A DNA stretch of 64,000 bases. Source: Littorina saxatilis (taxonomy: Eukaryota; Mollusca; Gastropoda; Littorinimorpha; Littorinidae). Location: positions 96,922,764-96,986,763 of the forward strand of contig NC_090246.1 in the NCBI RefSeq assembly GCF_037325665.1, in the 5' to 3' direction. The stretch's first letter is position 1, and the number at the start of each line of letters is the position of its first letter. The notes beneath the pieces are model-generated. The model was not told the origin of the DNA. It searched no databases and worked only from the letters and a program-made list of their open reading frames with translations. The translations under genes were made by a program, and so were the position numbers. Positions 49,701 to 59,040 of this stretch are shown here, piece after piece.

Positions 49701-51901
49701 TTGAACACGCACCATTTCTGTCTGAAGCTCTAAGCGCTTGGTCTCCATTTCTATCTGGAGCTCTAAGCGTTTCAGCTCCATTTGCTTTTCTTCACGCTGC
49801 GCTTGTCTTTCTTCACGCTGTGCTTCTCTTTCTTTTTCTTCACGCTGCGCTCGTCTTTCTTCACGCTCACGCTGCGCTTGTCTTTCTTCCCGCTCACGCT
49901 GCGCTTGTCTTTCTTTTTCTTCTCGCTGCGCTTGTCTTTCTTCACGCTCACGCTGCGCTTGTCTTTCTTCACGCTGCGCTAGCAGTTGTGTCTGGGACTC
50001 GACGAACTCCGTCAGCTGCTTGCCTTTCAGTCCCAGTTCAACTCCTTTTGCCCAGAATTCAGCCATTCTGGTCTTTTCCGGTGCGTTCGTCTGTATTCTT
50101 TCACAGCCACGAACGTAGACGAATGTAGTCTTCTAAAAGAACACAGTCTCTACTGCACCTCCGATGCTTCTCTCGTCGCTGTTCACCTTCGTAGACGCAG
50201 GCTGCCACCCTCCTCGTCTAACGTGACGGCGCACTCTGCTCACGATACGTACACGACGTACCCCAGTCGTATTTCGTAGTATTAATGCACTAGCTCCGCG
50301 ACGAAGTCCGTCTCGTCCAAACGGCAGCTAACCTCTGTAATCCCGATACACTCCGGCGTCGCTCACCGTATCGAGTTGCGGCGATTACCAAACTCTTCCC
50401 ACAGTCACACCGAATCCACGGTTCCGTAGTCTCAATACTGATCCCTCAGGATACACCCGATTGATGGCTACCTCCTGTGACTGTCTTGACGCTGGAAAAC
50501 CCTTGGCGTTAAACGTAGATCCTTGGCTTGGCCCCCAATTGTTACACGACACTTGAGATTGCCACAAGTTCTCAAACGTCGTATAGTTGTGTTCTTTTAT
50601 TCTACGTCGCCCGTCTTCGCAGCAGCAGAAAACAACTCGTCAAATTGAGTTCGAGGATTTATTCAGCATTCAATACATACAACTGCACAACGTAGCAGAA
50701 CTCAAATAGAAGCTTCTTTAACATTCAAATCGCGCTGGCATATATAGTAAATACTCAATCTCGAGAATATTCCAGACCGAACACGATACAACTACATTAT
50801 ACGAGCCGTGCATGGACTAAACTAGCGACATTCTCTTATGACGTACATCAAAAAGCGCCGACGCACTTAATCCGAACGAACGCCACGAACTCACACTAAA
50901 TCAGCATGGTAAACAACTTGTTTTGACAGGACTAGAAAGTTCACCTGCATTCTCGTCCAAGCATAAATATTGTGTTTACAAAATATAATATCGGTACTTT
51001 CCCACAAAGTAAAAATAAGTCAACTACATGCAACACACAAAACTGAACCAAAGCTCAGCAACGGTAGCGTTTCCTAACAGATCACTGTTCACACAAACGC
51101 TGAAGTGTCTTGAGTTGTCATCTAACGGTTTACTGACAAGAATTCACGACCAGAAGGCGACTACTAACCCTCTGAGCAGAGAGGAAATGAACAAAAAGTG
51201 TTTTTATTAAACGGCCCCTGTAGTTAATAACCGGCGGAATTTTACATAGGTTATGTAGTGGTAAATCCGGACCGGACCAGACTGTATTTAAAAAACGGCT
51301 GTTTTTATTAACCGCGTTTTTTTATAAGCGTCGACCACTGTACTTACTCTTTAACTGTGGAGTCATTTCTTTGTCCCATGGACAAAACTGAAGTTTTTCT
51401 TTTTTTCATCACTTTATTGTCCCATCGCTGGGAAATTCGGGTTGCTTCCTCCAAGTGGAAAGCTAGCAGCAGCAGAGTCGCTGGGGGTGGAACATTGATA
51501 CCGTCACTGAGTTTGCACATAAAGTTGACCCGTGTCTGTCCCGGCCCGGATTCTGACCCACAGATCACAAGCTCACTTTTAAACAGGCACATGCATTTTA
51601 ACTTCGACACAGCTACAGATTTCTTTGCTTTACAGGTGGAGAAGAGGAGAAAATTGAAGGCTTGGAGTTGCGACATGACTTTGACCTGATCAGTGCTTGT
51701 GGCGTCGTAGACTACACCAACTACACACCAAACTTTCACGGCATGCTGGACTACATCTTCGCTGACTCCAAGAATCTAGCTGTCAAGCAGGTGGTTCCCA
51801 TGCCTTCCCATGAAGAGGTTACCCTCCATTCCGGTCTCCCCAGTGTTGTCTTCCCCTCTGACCATATAGCCCAGGTCTGTGATCTGACCTGGAAAGTATA
51901 G
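37769..51901 (+). CDS. PDE12: 2',5'-phosphodiesterase 12, six exons
   Basis: The family degrades 2',5'-oligoadenylates and trims poly(A) on mitochondrial RNA in the matrix, using the exonuclease-endonuclease-phosphatase fold. Exons are 37769-38613, 38867-39006, 39396-39558, 40285-40573, 41926-42040 and 51636-51901. Phases join cleanly to 605 aa (human 609). Matches to the family include VVSYNLLADIYSDSEF, GYNADIICLQEVD (metal-binding Glu), CLANTHLYFHP, VVFCGDFNSSPS (catalytic Asp/Asn) and PSHEEVT, then PSDHIAQVCDL near the C-terminus (catalytic His). The start at 37769 gives an Arg-rich presequence-like leader (MLMWICRGVRLRFCATS). An in-frame ATG at 37667 would add 34 residues without such character. 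The last intron is 9.6 kb because of nested mobile elements, and intron 4 holds two more repeats. Identity is very secure. Confidence 0.96.
39700..40120. repeat. Direct duplication within PDE12 intron 3
   Basis: A block with AGATCTGTAGATA, CAGCTTTCTTTC and GGTGTCATCATGTATGGTTC occurs near 39816-39935 and again near 39985-40090. The copies differ by small indels. Confidence 0.6.
40599..40792. repeat. Hairpin MITE family V, copy 2
   Basis: The inverted ends GGTCTGTTTACGGTAAC and GTTACCGTAAACAGACC lie at 40599 and 40792. They are extended by flanking ggcc-A-run and T-run-ggcc, so nearly the whole unit can fold back. It starts 26 bp after the PDE12 exon 4 donor. Confidence 0.75.
41089..41839 (-). 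mobile_element. Repeat family P, copy 2 (TCAAGGTCA-rich), minus strand
   Basis: On the minus strand it starts ACAAGAAGGGCAAAGCCC (a GGGC-AAA-GCCC hairpin), followed by ATACGACTCAC. It ends with the complement GTGAGTC and an A run. It is dense in TGACCTTGA/TCAAGGTCA. It lies in PDE12 intron 4. Confidence 0.75.
42270..42445 (+). mobile_element. 5'-truncated SINE
   Basis: It shares ACCCGTGTGACTTGGAATAA, GGATATGCGCCGAAATGGCT and CTCACACGGCATAAATAGAT with the minus-strand SINE at 35935-36358. It ends GATATGCGCGCGATATAAGA. The tRNA-like head is missing. It lies in the last PDE12 intron. Confidence 0.7.
42800..43030. repeat. Hairpin MITE family V, copy 3
   Basis: It starts GTCTGTTTACGGTAACATAG and ends with the complement-type sequence GGATACCGTAAACAGA. 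It is A/T-run rich, with GGTCGCGC and GGGTCGG blocks shared with the copies at 24185 and 40599. Confidence 0.7.
43177..44500. repeat. 24-bp minisatellite, about 55 units
   Basis: The unit is GATCTCCCCTCCCATAGTGT plus four bases that alternate between CAGG and CACA (rarely CACG). The period is a multiple of three, so long frames stay open on both strands (octapeptides such as ISPPIVSG or DTMGGEIP). One unit near 43910 is a base short, which shifts the frames. There is no sign of a real protein. It sits in the last PDE12 intron. Confidence 0.95.
44793..45332 (-). repeat. 3' LTR of the Gmr1-like element
   Basis: A 540-bp copy with TG and CA ends. A short purine-rich stretch (GTTGGGGGTAA on the minus strand) precedes it, as expected for a polypurine tract. 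Confidence 0.9.
45465..50066 (-). CDS. gag-pol of the LTR element (fossil)
   Basis: An open frame of 1,533 codons. The start has a Gln/Arg/Glu-rich coiled coil (about residues 25-135), a gag core and a CCHC knuckle near 345. A protease-like region follows. The integrase has an HHCC finger and a catalytic core near 700-900. The reverse transcriptase is near 1080-1300 and RNase H near 1350-1480. The gag-pol is a single frame, so no frameshift between gag and pol is needed. It belongs to the mobile element, not to PDE12. Confidence 0.9.
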   Translation of the reverse strand: MAEFWAKGVELGLKGKQLTEFVESQTQLLAQREERQAQREREERQAQREEKERQAQREREERQAQREREERRAQREEKEREAQREERQAQREEKQMELKRLELQIEMETKRLELQTEMVRVQTEHEAPRQRDNQQQMLHRAPKLPAFADGKDQIDCYLARFERFAESARWQRDDWAIQLSAHLTGAALEVYTRLSNDDARDYDVLKEALLRCYNFTERGYRQRFRECQPLSGETPSQFVERLSSYLQKWVELSGEEQSYESLRDLIVKEQFLNACPKDLATRLEEQKLRGLKDITDAAERYLIAHGRTLGTSKSSKPFQKSGNQGNQPAKGQTESAPSSNEGQNITCFLCNAKGHRVANCPQKKNNGHVNDKAQEHRRRYYDNKRQTSGSNQQVCASSVILPRAAEQVATPSDVEECISDGQLLLANGRSISVVASAAVSVSNMPVSKGFVEKQEVTVLRDSGCNGVIVKEDLVPTEKFTGDFKWTLMADSKCVKAPVVEIQIDTPYFTGEVEAVCLKKPLYDLLIGNIGGARRPDDPDFEWRMGSAQPAAEEEDPLPFANEDVSELLRDDRATVHRRDQPQVVSAVTTRAQAKKDKTTTPLRVTNSSATAVVDRDRLIQLQEADLTLTKYRSRPVKEMTKGEGTVHFEVKAKILYRVFQHPRVNGGKPLRQVLVPQPLRRQVMEVAHDSIMGGHLGVKKTSDRIQAAFYWPGLHADVTRFCRSCDICQKTIPRGRVPKVPLQKMPLIDRPFKRVAIDLIGEIKPPSEAGHRWVLTLVDYATRYPEAVPLKKIDTETVAEALVDIFSRIGVPEEILTDLGTQFVSECMEEVNRLLSIRHLTTTPYHPMCNGLVEKFNATLKSTLKKLCSEQPRQWHRYINALLFAYREMPQESTGFSPFELMYGRTVRGPMQILKELWTKDVDTPEVKNSYQYVFELREKLEETLEIARENLRKSQDSGKHYYDRKAVNRKFTPGNKVLILLPTDHNKLLMQWKGPYEVEAVVGINDYKVNVGKKSKIYHANLLKLYVERPPEAVQVAASVEEPAELDEFDGEELLELGDLHKKEGVDDVKLGPDLTEDQQKELHDFMGDFTHRFSDVPGSTSLVEHEVHLTSDVPVRSKPYPIPFQARESLKKDIDSMLKMGVIRESSSPYSSPVVVVKKKDGTNRVCIDFRKVNKITVFDPEPMPTATDLFRQLTGSKIFSKIDLSKGYWQIPVREEDIPKTAFATPDGTYECLRMPFGMVNSGATLKRGMRKMLKGMKNVVYYWDDLLVHTETFEEHLETLRELFSRLTKANLTVRPSKCILGTDNVDFIGHSLKEGQKGLLLENVTKILNAPRPETKKQVRSFLGLAGYYREFIPNFAAITAPLSDMTRKGCPNRILWGPAQEKAYQIVRDLMSRDPVLRLPDTAKEFILRTDASDEGIGAMLMQEHGGKPFPVSYASKKLSGAEKNYSTMEKECLAIVWGIKKFELYLQGVKFVLQTDHKPLTYLNSAKFVNNRIMRWVMYLQNFDMRVESIKGSDNVGADFLSRVCE
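50540..51079 (-). repeat. 5' LTR of the Gmr1-like element
   Basis: A 540-bp repeat that appears identical to 44793-45332. It is the 5' LTR relative to the minus-strand element. A candidate primer-binding region rich in G (TTGGGGGCC) follows directly inside the element. Confidence 0.9.
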
Positions 51902-53090
51902 CTTAAAACGCTGGTGCACCACTGATTGTCAAGTACAGTGTGACTATAATTTGGTCAAGCTTCATAGATGTTGCTTCAGAAGCTTTCATTTATTTGAGAA
52001 ACAGCATCCTGGAGTTATTTTGGTTGTCAGCTATTTCATAGCCAGAATGGGGTAGGTGGTGAACAGATTATGTAGATGTGCTACTTTCTAAGACCGTAAA
52101 AGCTGCTTTTCAAAGTGAACTGTGATCTGTATTTTTGGCATAATGAAACTGGCTTGTGCTATAATTGACAATGGGTGAATGAAAAAGCTCTGAACTTTAA
52201 GATATCGGTATGATGTGAAAAGTTATTTCTGTTTATATTTCAAGTAAGATATATTTTGTGTTAAAGAAGAAATTCCCTGTTGCAGAAAAGCATTGTAGTG
52301 GTTGTAACTTCCTGAATGTAACAGCGGCTGCTATTGCAGCGGGCATGCTACTCTCCATGTCTTAAAAAAACACTTTTGGGGAGGACAAAAAGTAATTTCC
52401 AGACCACTACTTGTGGTGACCGAGTCCTACCCTAGACATTACTTGTATGGGGCTTTGTAGTTATTGCTCCTAAATTCCACATGTGGCTTGTACAATTGTA
52501 AAGAAACAAAAGACTTTTAGTGCTGCTAAATGGTTTGAAATTAAGTGTTCAAGAAGAAATAGATAAATGTTAAAAGAGAAGTAGGACCAATACAGACCAT
52601 GAATGTGTGTAGAAACTGTGTGTTTGTCTGTTCACCTCCGGGACAACCTGTGTCTGGCCTGTCTGAAAACACCTCCACGTGAGGGGTTGTGCTGCTAGCG
52701 CGGTGAAGATAAAGAGGGAACATTTTGTCTGCCGGCGCAGCAGCAAGCAGGATGTCTCTGAACTGTGTTGAAGCTTACATAGCTTTTGAAGCTTAAAATG
52801 GCAAATATGAAGATATTACTTTAGTGACAAATCTGTTTTGTTTCTGCCACATTTTATTCTTTCTGCTTTCACTGTGGATTATTCTCTTTAAAAAATGTTT
52901 TTTAAGCTTGTGGACTTGTTGTTTGTCTGTGGGATCATGAGCTGCATTTTTGGTATATTATGAATTACATTTTTTTTATCTGAACTCCAACAACAATGAA
53001 ATGCGTATTACCGTTTTTACGTGTGCAGTGATGGCGCTAGTATTTTTTCAAACCGGTACGCAAACTTTTATAATGTAAACAGTCCAGAAA
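51902..53090 (+). other. PDE12 3' flank, probably 3' UTR
   Basis: Follows the PDE12 stop. It is low in recognisable repeats for about 1 kb. I did not find a clear AATAAA on the plus strand, so the transcript end is uncertain. Near 53030 a fragment starting GCAGTGATGGCGCTAGTATT may be the edge of another repeat, into which family P copy 3 inserted. Confidence 0.35.
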
Positions 53091-53914
53091 ACAAGAAGGG
53101 CAAAGCCCATACGACTCACATGCTTGACCTTGACCTTTACATGACCTTGACCTTCAGGGTCAAGGTCAAATAACTAGACCTAGCAATGACATACACTAAG
53201 AACTGCTTTACACATTTTTCCCACCAAAATACATGTGACCTTGACCCAAGGTCAAGGTCATCCAAGGTCATGCAACACAAAGCTGTTAATTCAAGACATA
53301 GGAAGTACAATGGTGCTTATTGGCTCTTTCTACCATGAGATATGGTCACTTTTAGTGGTTCACTACCTTATTTTGGTCACATTTCATAAGGGTCAAAGTG
53401 ACCTTGACCTTGATCATATGTGACCAAATGTGTCTCATGATGAAAGCATAACATGTGCCCCACATAATTTTTAAGTTTGAAACAGTTATCTTCCATAGTT
53501 CAGGGTCAAGGTCACTTCAAAATATGTATACAATCCAACTTTGAAGAGCTCCTGTGACCTTGACCTTGAAGCAAGGTAAACCAAACTGGTATCAAAAGAT
53601 GGGGCTTACTTTGCCCTATATATCATATATAGGTGAGGTATTCAATCTCAAAAACTTCAGAGAAAATGGGAAAAATGTGAAAAATAGCTGCTTTTTAGAC
53701 AACATTTATGGCCCCTGCGACCTTGACCTTGAAGCAAGGTCAAGATGCTATGTATGTTTTTTGGGGCCTTGTCATCATACACCATCTTGCCAAATTTGGT
53801 ACTGATAGACTGAATAGTGTCCAAGAAATATCCAACGTTAAAGTTTTCCGGACGGACGTCCGGACGGACGACTCGGGTGAGTACATAGACTCACTTTTGC
53901 TTCGCATGTGAGTC
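53091..53914 (+). mobile_element. Repeat family P, copy 3, uninterrupted
   Basis: Begins ACAAGAAGGGCAAAGCCC, then ATACGACTCACATG. It ends AGACTCACTTTTGCTTCGCA, then TGTGAGTC and an A run; the end forms a GACTCAC/GTGAGTC hairpin. It contains about nine exact TCAAGGTCA sites on either strand. It shows the empty site (CCCTATATATCATATATAGG) for the insertion in copy 1. Confidence 0.8.
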
Positions 53915-56167
53915 AAAAACGGTAGGCTGGTCATTGGAACCAGTAAGAGTCCATCTCAGAGTACTGGTTTTGTTTTTTTACCAGCGAAAAAAACGGTAGT
54001 TCTAAATATCAACCGGTAGGTCATACCGGCAGCCAATTTTGTTCCAGTATTTTCTTATTTCAACTGGTAAAATATCAGTAATTACCGGTTAACCCCAATA
54101 TTGATGTGTATTATTTATTTATTGCATATTCATGCATGAAGTGGATCCGTGGTTGCTTTGTTTGTTGTTTGTTTTAATTTTAACAAAGATTTTCACAGTA
54201 TTGTTCAAACTGAGAATTGGCGACATGAAATGTCTAGAGTAAAATGTTGAGATTGTTCAGCTTATGATTGTCTTTTAATGTAAGATATATCTTAAATATA
54301 TATATATATATATATTGATATATATATTAAACACATTTGCCATGCAGGCAGAACTTGTTATAGTAAATGGGCAGTGTTTTGTAGCTTACCCTGTTTCTAC
54401 CAGGTGGTTTGAGGCACCTCATCATCACTACCACATTGCCTGTTTACAGCTTGCTACTGTGTCAGCTTACCTGTTCATGCTTAGCTATGGAGGGGTTATC
54501 TTCTTTGAGGATGGTGCAAAAACTAGTAAAAGAATGCTTACCTGCGCAAAGGATTTATTATTAATTTTGTTGTTTTAGAGGATTGAACATAATGATGGTG
54601 TGACAGCTTTTACTCAGCTAGCTACATTGGAACCCCCTCTTTGAAACCTTAAACAATCCTAGAAAATTGGGTCTTAAAAGGGTGGTAAATTTAGTCTGTG
54701 AACAGAAAATTGGGTCTTAAAAGGGTGGTAAATTTAGTCTGTGAACAGAAAATTGGGTCTTAAAAGGGTGGTAAATTTAGTCTGTGAACAGAAAATTGGG
54801 TTTTAAAATGGTGGTAAATTTAGTCTGTGAACAGAACATTTCAGAACACAGGATCTTAAAGCGGGGGAGGGTGTGGGACGTGGGGGGGGGGGGGGGGGGG
54901 GGGGGGAGGGTCTTTTGGGGATTGAGAGGTATGCTTATAAGAGTTCTCTATAACATGGGTGATATTCAGTTTCTGTTTGCATAATCATTACACAGCACAT
55001 ACAAGAGCCTTTGCACTATTTGCATTCAATTATCAAGTATGGCATGTCGGTGAGATACAGCCAGTGTGGCTTTTGAATATGTGTACGTATACGTGCACTT
55101 GTTATCTCTGAAAAATCAGTGGTGCATATTTTTGATAGCTTTTGCTATAACAGGAACTGCTACCAGATACATTATTGGTGCCAGTGTAACTTGATAGTTA
55201 TTTTATCTAGCTTTTTTGCAGTACTTCACATATAAAGCTGATGTCAAGGAATTTGTGTACGTACATATATGTGCAGTTTTCTTATAAACACTGGTATGTA
55301 TGCTGTACATGTAACATATTTTTGTCAAGGAATCTTTCTACTGTTTGAATTTAGATCCAGTTTTATGAAACCAGTTAATTTTGTGTGTGGAGAGATAAGC
55401 TCTTCAGAACACCAAATCTAAAATTAAAAAAATGTGACCCAGAAGTGCACGCTCGCTAACACAAACACAATGGAGGGAGAAAAATGAAAGTGATAAGAGA
55501 AGGAACATTTATGGTACGGAAGAAAAAAATACCATGCCTTGTTAAATTCATCGATCTACAAGTCTAAGTATGCTGCTGGTTTTTGTGTGTGTTTTTGTTT
55601 TGATAAATGTTTTATTATGAGTAAAAATTAGCAGTCAGATTTACCAAAAAGTTGGACTTTCCCCCCTGTTAAACGCACAGTTGGTTCACTTGATGAGTCA
55701 TATTGAATGATGCAAATATTATTTTGAATGATGCAAATTTGATTCCTGCTTTGTATCTTCTTATCATTTGCTATTTTCTTCTTGTGATATCTATTTCACA
55801 TGTAAGAATGTTAAATCTAAGCCAAACCAAGCTGATAAAAAATTACCAGCAGACCTGTTTACCCCCAAAACTTGACAAGAGTAATGGTCAAGTCAAAAAT
55901 AGTAATCTGATGACCAAAATAGTAACCCAGTGGTTACAAACAACAACATTAGTAGCACAAACCTCAGTTGAAGCACATTTGAAAATCGTAGTCTGAACTC
56001 AAATGGAGTATTTTCTCCCCCAAAATAGTAATAAATTACTCCAAAATAGTACGGGTAAACAGGTCTGTACCAGTGATTGAATGATTTGAGTGTTGTGGCA
56101 AATTACAGCATGCATTTAAAACAAGTTAAAACTTGCTTGGATTTTGTTGTGTGCTTTTCACACAAGT

Positions 56168-56210
<43 letters not shown>

Positions 56211-56274
56211 GCAATTACCTTGATGTTGTACAGGGAAAACCACTCTATCAGAAAACAAAGTGAAACACGCCAAG
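53915..56274. other. Intergenic stretch between PDE12 and the SPFH-like gene
   Basis: No gene is seen. It contains the remainder of an ACCGGTA-rich repeat (about 53930-54090), a (TA)n tract near 54300, four 43-bp tandem units (54661-54832), a G run (54882-54906) and (GT)n at 56168-56208. Confidence 0.4.
54661..54832. repeat. 43-bp tandem repeat, four units
   Basis: The unit starts AGAAAATTGGGTCTTAAAAG and ends TTAGTCTGTGAAC. Units are 54661-54703, 54704-54746, 54747-54789 and 54790-54832. Only the last shows changes. Confidence 0.9.
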
Positions 56275-56275
56275 G

Positions 56276-59040
56276 GATACATCAAAGATTTATTAAAAAC
56301 GCATCAGTATGATATATACATTATAATTACAACAGCAACAGCATGCTTATGAGGGACAAAAACTATCTGCACATATTCTTGAAATATGAAAAAAGATGTT
56401 TAAATAAAAAAAGTATGTAAACAAACTTGTTTTAGAGCAACATTATTCCCTTTATAAGGTAATTTAAACTTTGATTTCTCTGACAAGTTATTTAAAACAA
56501 GGCGTGTTGTAAGATACTATACGGGATAATTACTAAAAAGACACTCGCTCAGTGTGTAAGTTTGCCTGCATGTTACATGGCCAACTGGAGAGTCTATTTT
56601 TCAAACAAAATTGTATGCTCCATGGAGCAAACAAATTTCTGGTGACCTTATTCAATCACAGACATCATTCAAAAATGTAAAACCATTTCGATTGTTGGAC
56701 CACAGAAAACATTAACTGATAAAACTTGCAAAAATGCAAAATGTGACATAATTTGGAATAACTTATAAAAGAAAATACATATCAAAAATGTGTTAAATAT
56801 TATGCAAAATGTGACAAGTTTGAGCAGTTCTCTTGTGACCTAACTTTAAAAAAAACAGACCATTTCTTGAACCCAAAAAATGTTTGTAGTAGAAGCACAC
56901 ACATCCTAATTTGTAACAAATATTTTCAGGAGGACCCATTCCCACTAGCAAGCTAAAAACATCTTCAAGAGCATAAAGAAAACAAGTCCGCAACAGCACC
57001 AAAGAAAAAAAAAACATTAATAAAAAAAACATCTGAAATTGGGTACCAAGGTCATGCAAGGTTATAAAAACAAAAGAACTTACTAAGGACCAGATGCAAG
57101 GTTCAAATGTTGACACTAGAGAAGAATAACACTTGAAAACAAAGGATAAAGATATCACTAAACTACTGGATTTACAAAATTGAGCCTTGTCGTGATTCTT
57201 CTTCTAATGATGTGCAATATGATGTATATTTTCCATTTGTTAAATCAAAGTCAGATTTTCTCGTCCGAAATCATTGCTTCCTGTCTGTGCAGAGAAAATT
57301 GCCTGATGACAATGTAAGAAACATAAATCAGTCACAAATTCATCAGTTATGCTGTAAACTGTACATTAGTTGTTGAAATACTGCTGCACCCAAAAACTGT
57401 GCCAAGAATGGAAAAATGTCATCATCCGAACACATCGTATGATCTAAAGAACTTATGAAATGGTGCAAGCAAGCAAAAAATCCTTCTCATAGCAAAAAAG
57501 TCAGTTATGTACATTCAATCAATGCAGTTTCTCTTGTGTGATCTGATTTATTTGATGAATTTCCTTCACATGAGAAAGCCAGCAATGTTTAAAAGGACTA
57601 TTTCTGTTTCTTTCTTGTAGCCAATCGGTTTTTCTTTTCCAAGCAAAAGATCATACTTTATTTTTCAAGCAAAACATTGTGCATGATTGTGATGGAAAAA
57701 GCAACTGCTGAGAGAGAGCTATTTCATATTAAACATTGCCAGCAAAATAGTTATCTATGATCCCTGAGAACGCGTCACAGGAATGCCCAAAGACTACAGA
57801 TAATGTTGTTTATCAGTGCAAACATGATAACAGAAAGAGAGATCTGAAGACAATAACAAACATATACAACATTTTGTTCAAAAAGAGTAGAGTTATACAA
57901 AAATATGGGCATAGTGTACAAACACTGACAGTTTCAGAATAAAGTTCTTCCAGTACATTGCACAGCTTCAAGTTTGGTGCATCAGTACACTTAGATGTTT
58001 CTGTTGACCGCTACAACAACAATATCTGATTTTAAAACTGTTCTCAATAAATCAGCACTTCTGCTTCAGTTCACATCTTCAGCACTCATTGTGCATGCTT
58101 TTGTTGTTGTTGTGCCAATATATTGCATCAGAGCACTTGGTAAATCAAGGCCAAGGGGTACTGTTGATAATTGTGAAAATGTGCACCTTTGTGTGAGACA
58201 AAATAGACCCCAGAAGGTGAAGTGATCATCTCACCACAGATATTTTACGTTATTTGCCTTTTTGACCAAAATATGACATTTTACACAGATCGAGACAGTC
58301 ATTGTTCTCCGAGACCGCGATACATTTATGTATTGATCGAATTCCTTTCAGGTACTGACTTTGTTGTTGTTTTGACGATTGAACGAGCACACACACAAGC
58401 AATCAAACACATAAGCTTCATATTTGGGCGTTTCAGGTTGACCGAAACTTCAAAGGAACTACAAAACACACGTCATGTACTGACTTTGTTGTTGTTTTGA
58501 CGATTGAAGAGCACACACACATGCAATAAAACACATGTGGAGACACACACAGAGTAAAGGATGATCTCCCTTGTTCATGTATAATTTCTATGCATTCTCG
58601 CTCTTGACGTCATTCTATATTTAACTTTTCTTTAAAAGTACAAGCGATCGAGTGCACATTTTGGCATTTTCTGCAGCGCTCTCATTATAACTTTCTATAT
58701 CCCATGACCTCCCTTCTTTGTCTCTGTTACTTCAGTATGGGTATATATGTTGTATTTTTATAGCTCAATAAATACATCATGGACTCCAAAAAATATATGA
58801 TAGTGCAGATTCCGATTTGGGCAAAGGACTACTTTCCTCCCGACCTTTGACCTCGCGCCGAACAATGTGACACAAGTTCTAAAATCGTATTGCACGGCTC
58901 AGAAAACCATATCAGTTGCACGCAAAAATGAATCTCAGAACTGATCTGATGTATGAGATGCAATAAGCAAAAGTTTCTTTCATTATGAAAGCAATGCAGG
59001 TCGAAAAAAACGAACATTCAACTTACAAGATAACCAGATG
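56276..59040 (-). other. Probable long 3' UTR of the SPFH-like gene
   Basis: AATAAA on the minus strand at about 56289-56294 (plus tttatt) marks a likely transcript end. The 2.7 kb above it is AT-rich, holds no long frame and few repeats, and leads up to the putative last exon at 59041-59093. A GTAAGT directly follows ATCTT at 59027, so a further intron in the UTR is possible. Positions 58352-58540 hold a direct repeat (GACTTTGTTGTTGTTTTGAC). Confidence 0.45.

Larger units (their letters stand above)
44793..51079 (-). mobile_element. Ty3/gypsy-type LTR retrotransposon, Gmr1-like order, looks whole
   Basis: A fossil copy on the minus strand, about 6.29 kb. The two 540-bp LTRs start TGTTACACGAC and end CCTAACA. 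They appear identical by eye and are flanked by a perfect 5-bp duplication, GATCA (44788-44792 and 51080-51084). One long gag-pol reading frame lies between them (50066-45465). Domain order is gag with a coiled coil and a zinc knuckle, an aspartic protease region, integrase, reverse transcriptase, then RNase H. Integrase before reverse transcriptase is not the usual Ty3/gypsy order; it is the Gmr1-like arrangement. No envelope gene is seen. Identical LTRs suggest a very recent insertion. It lies in the last PDE12 intron, opposite in strand. Confidence 0.92.
42641..51340. mobile_element. pogo/Tigger-like DNA element shell, interrupted
   Basis: The left end CAGTAGTCGCCGCTTATAAA (42641) matches the complement of the right end (minus strand CAGTGGTCGACGCTTATAAA, ending at 51340). 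TA duplications flank it (42639-42640, 51341-51342). The interior has been invaded by a hairpin MITE (42800-43030), a 24-bp minisatellite and the LTR element. Short diverged repeats of GTCATCTRAYGGTTTACTGA type lie at 44722, 44753 and 51101. No transposase could be recognised, so the superfamily rests on the end sequences. Confidence 0.6.
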
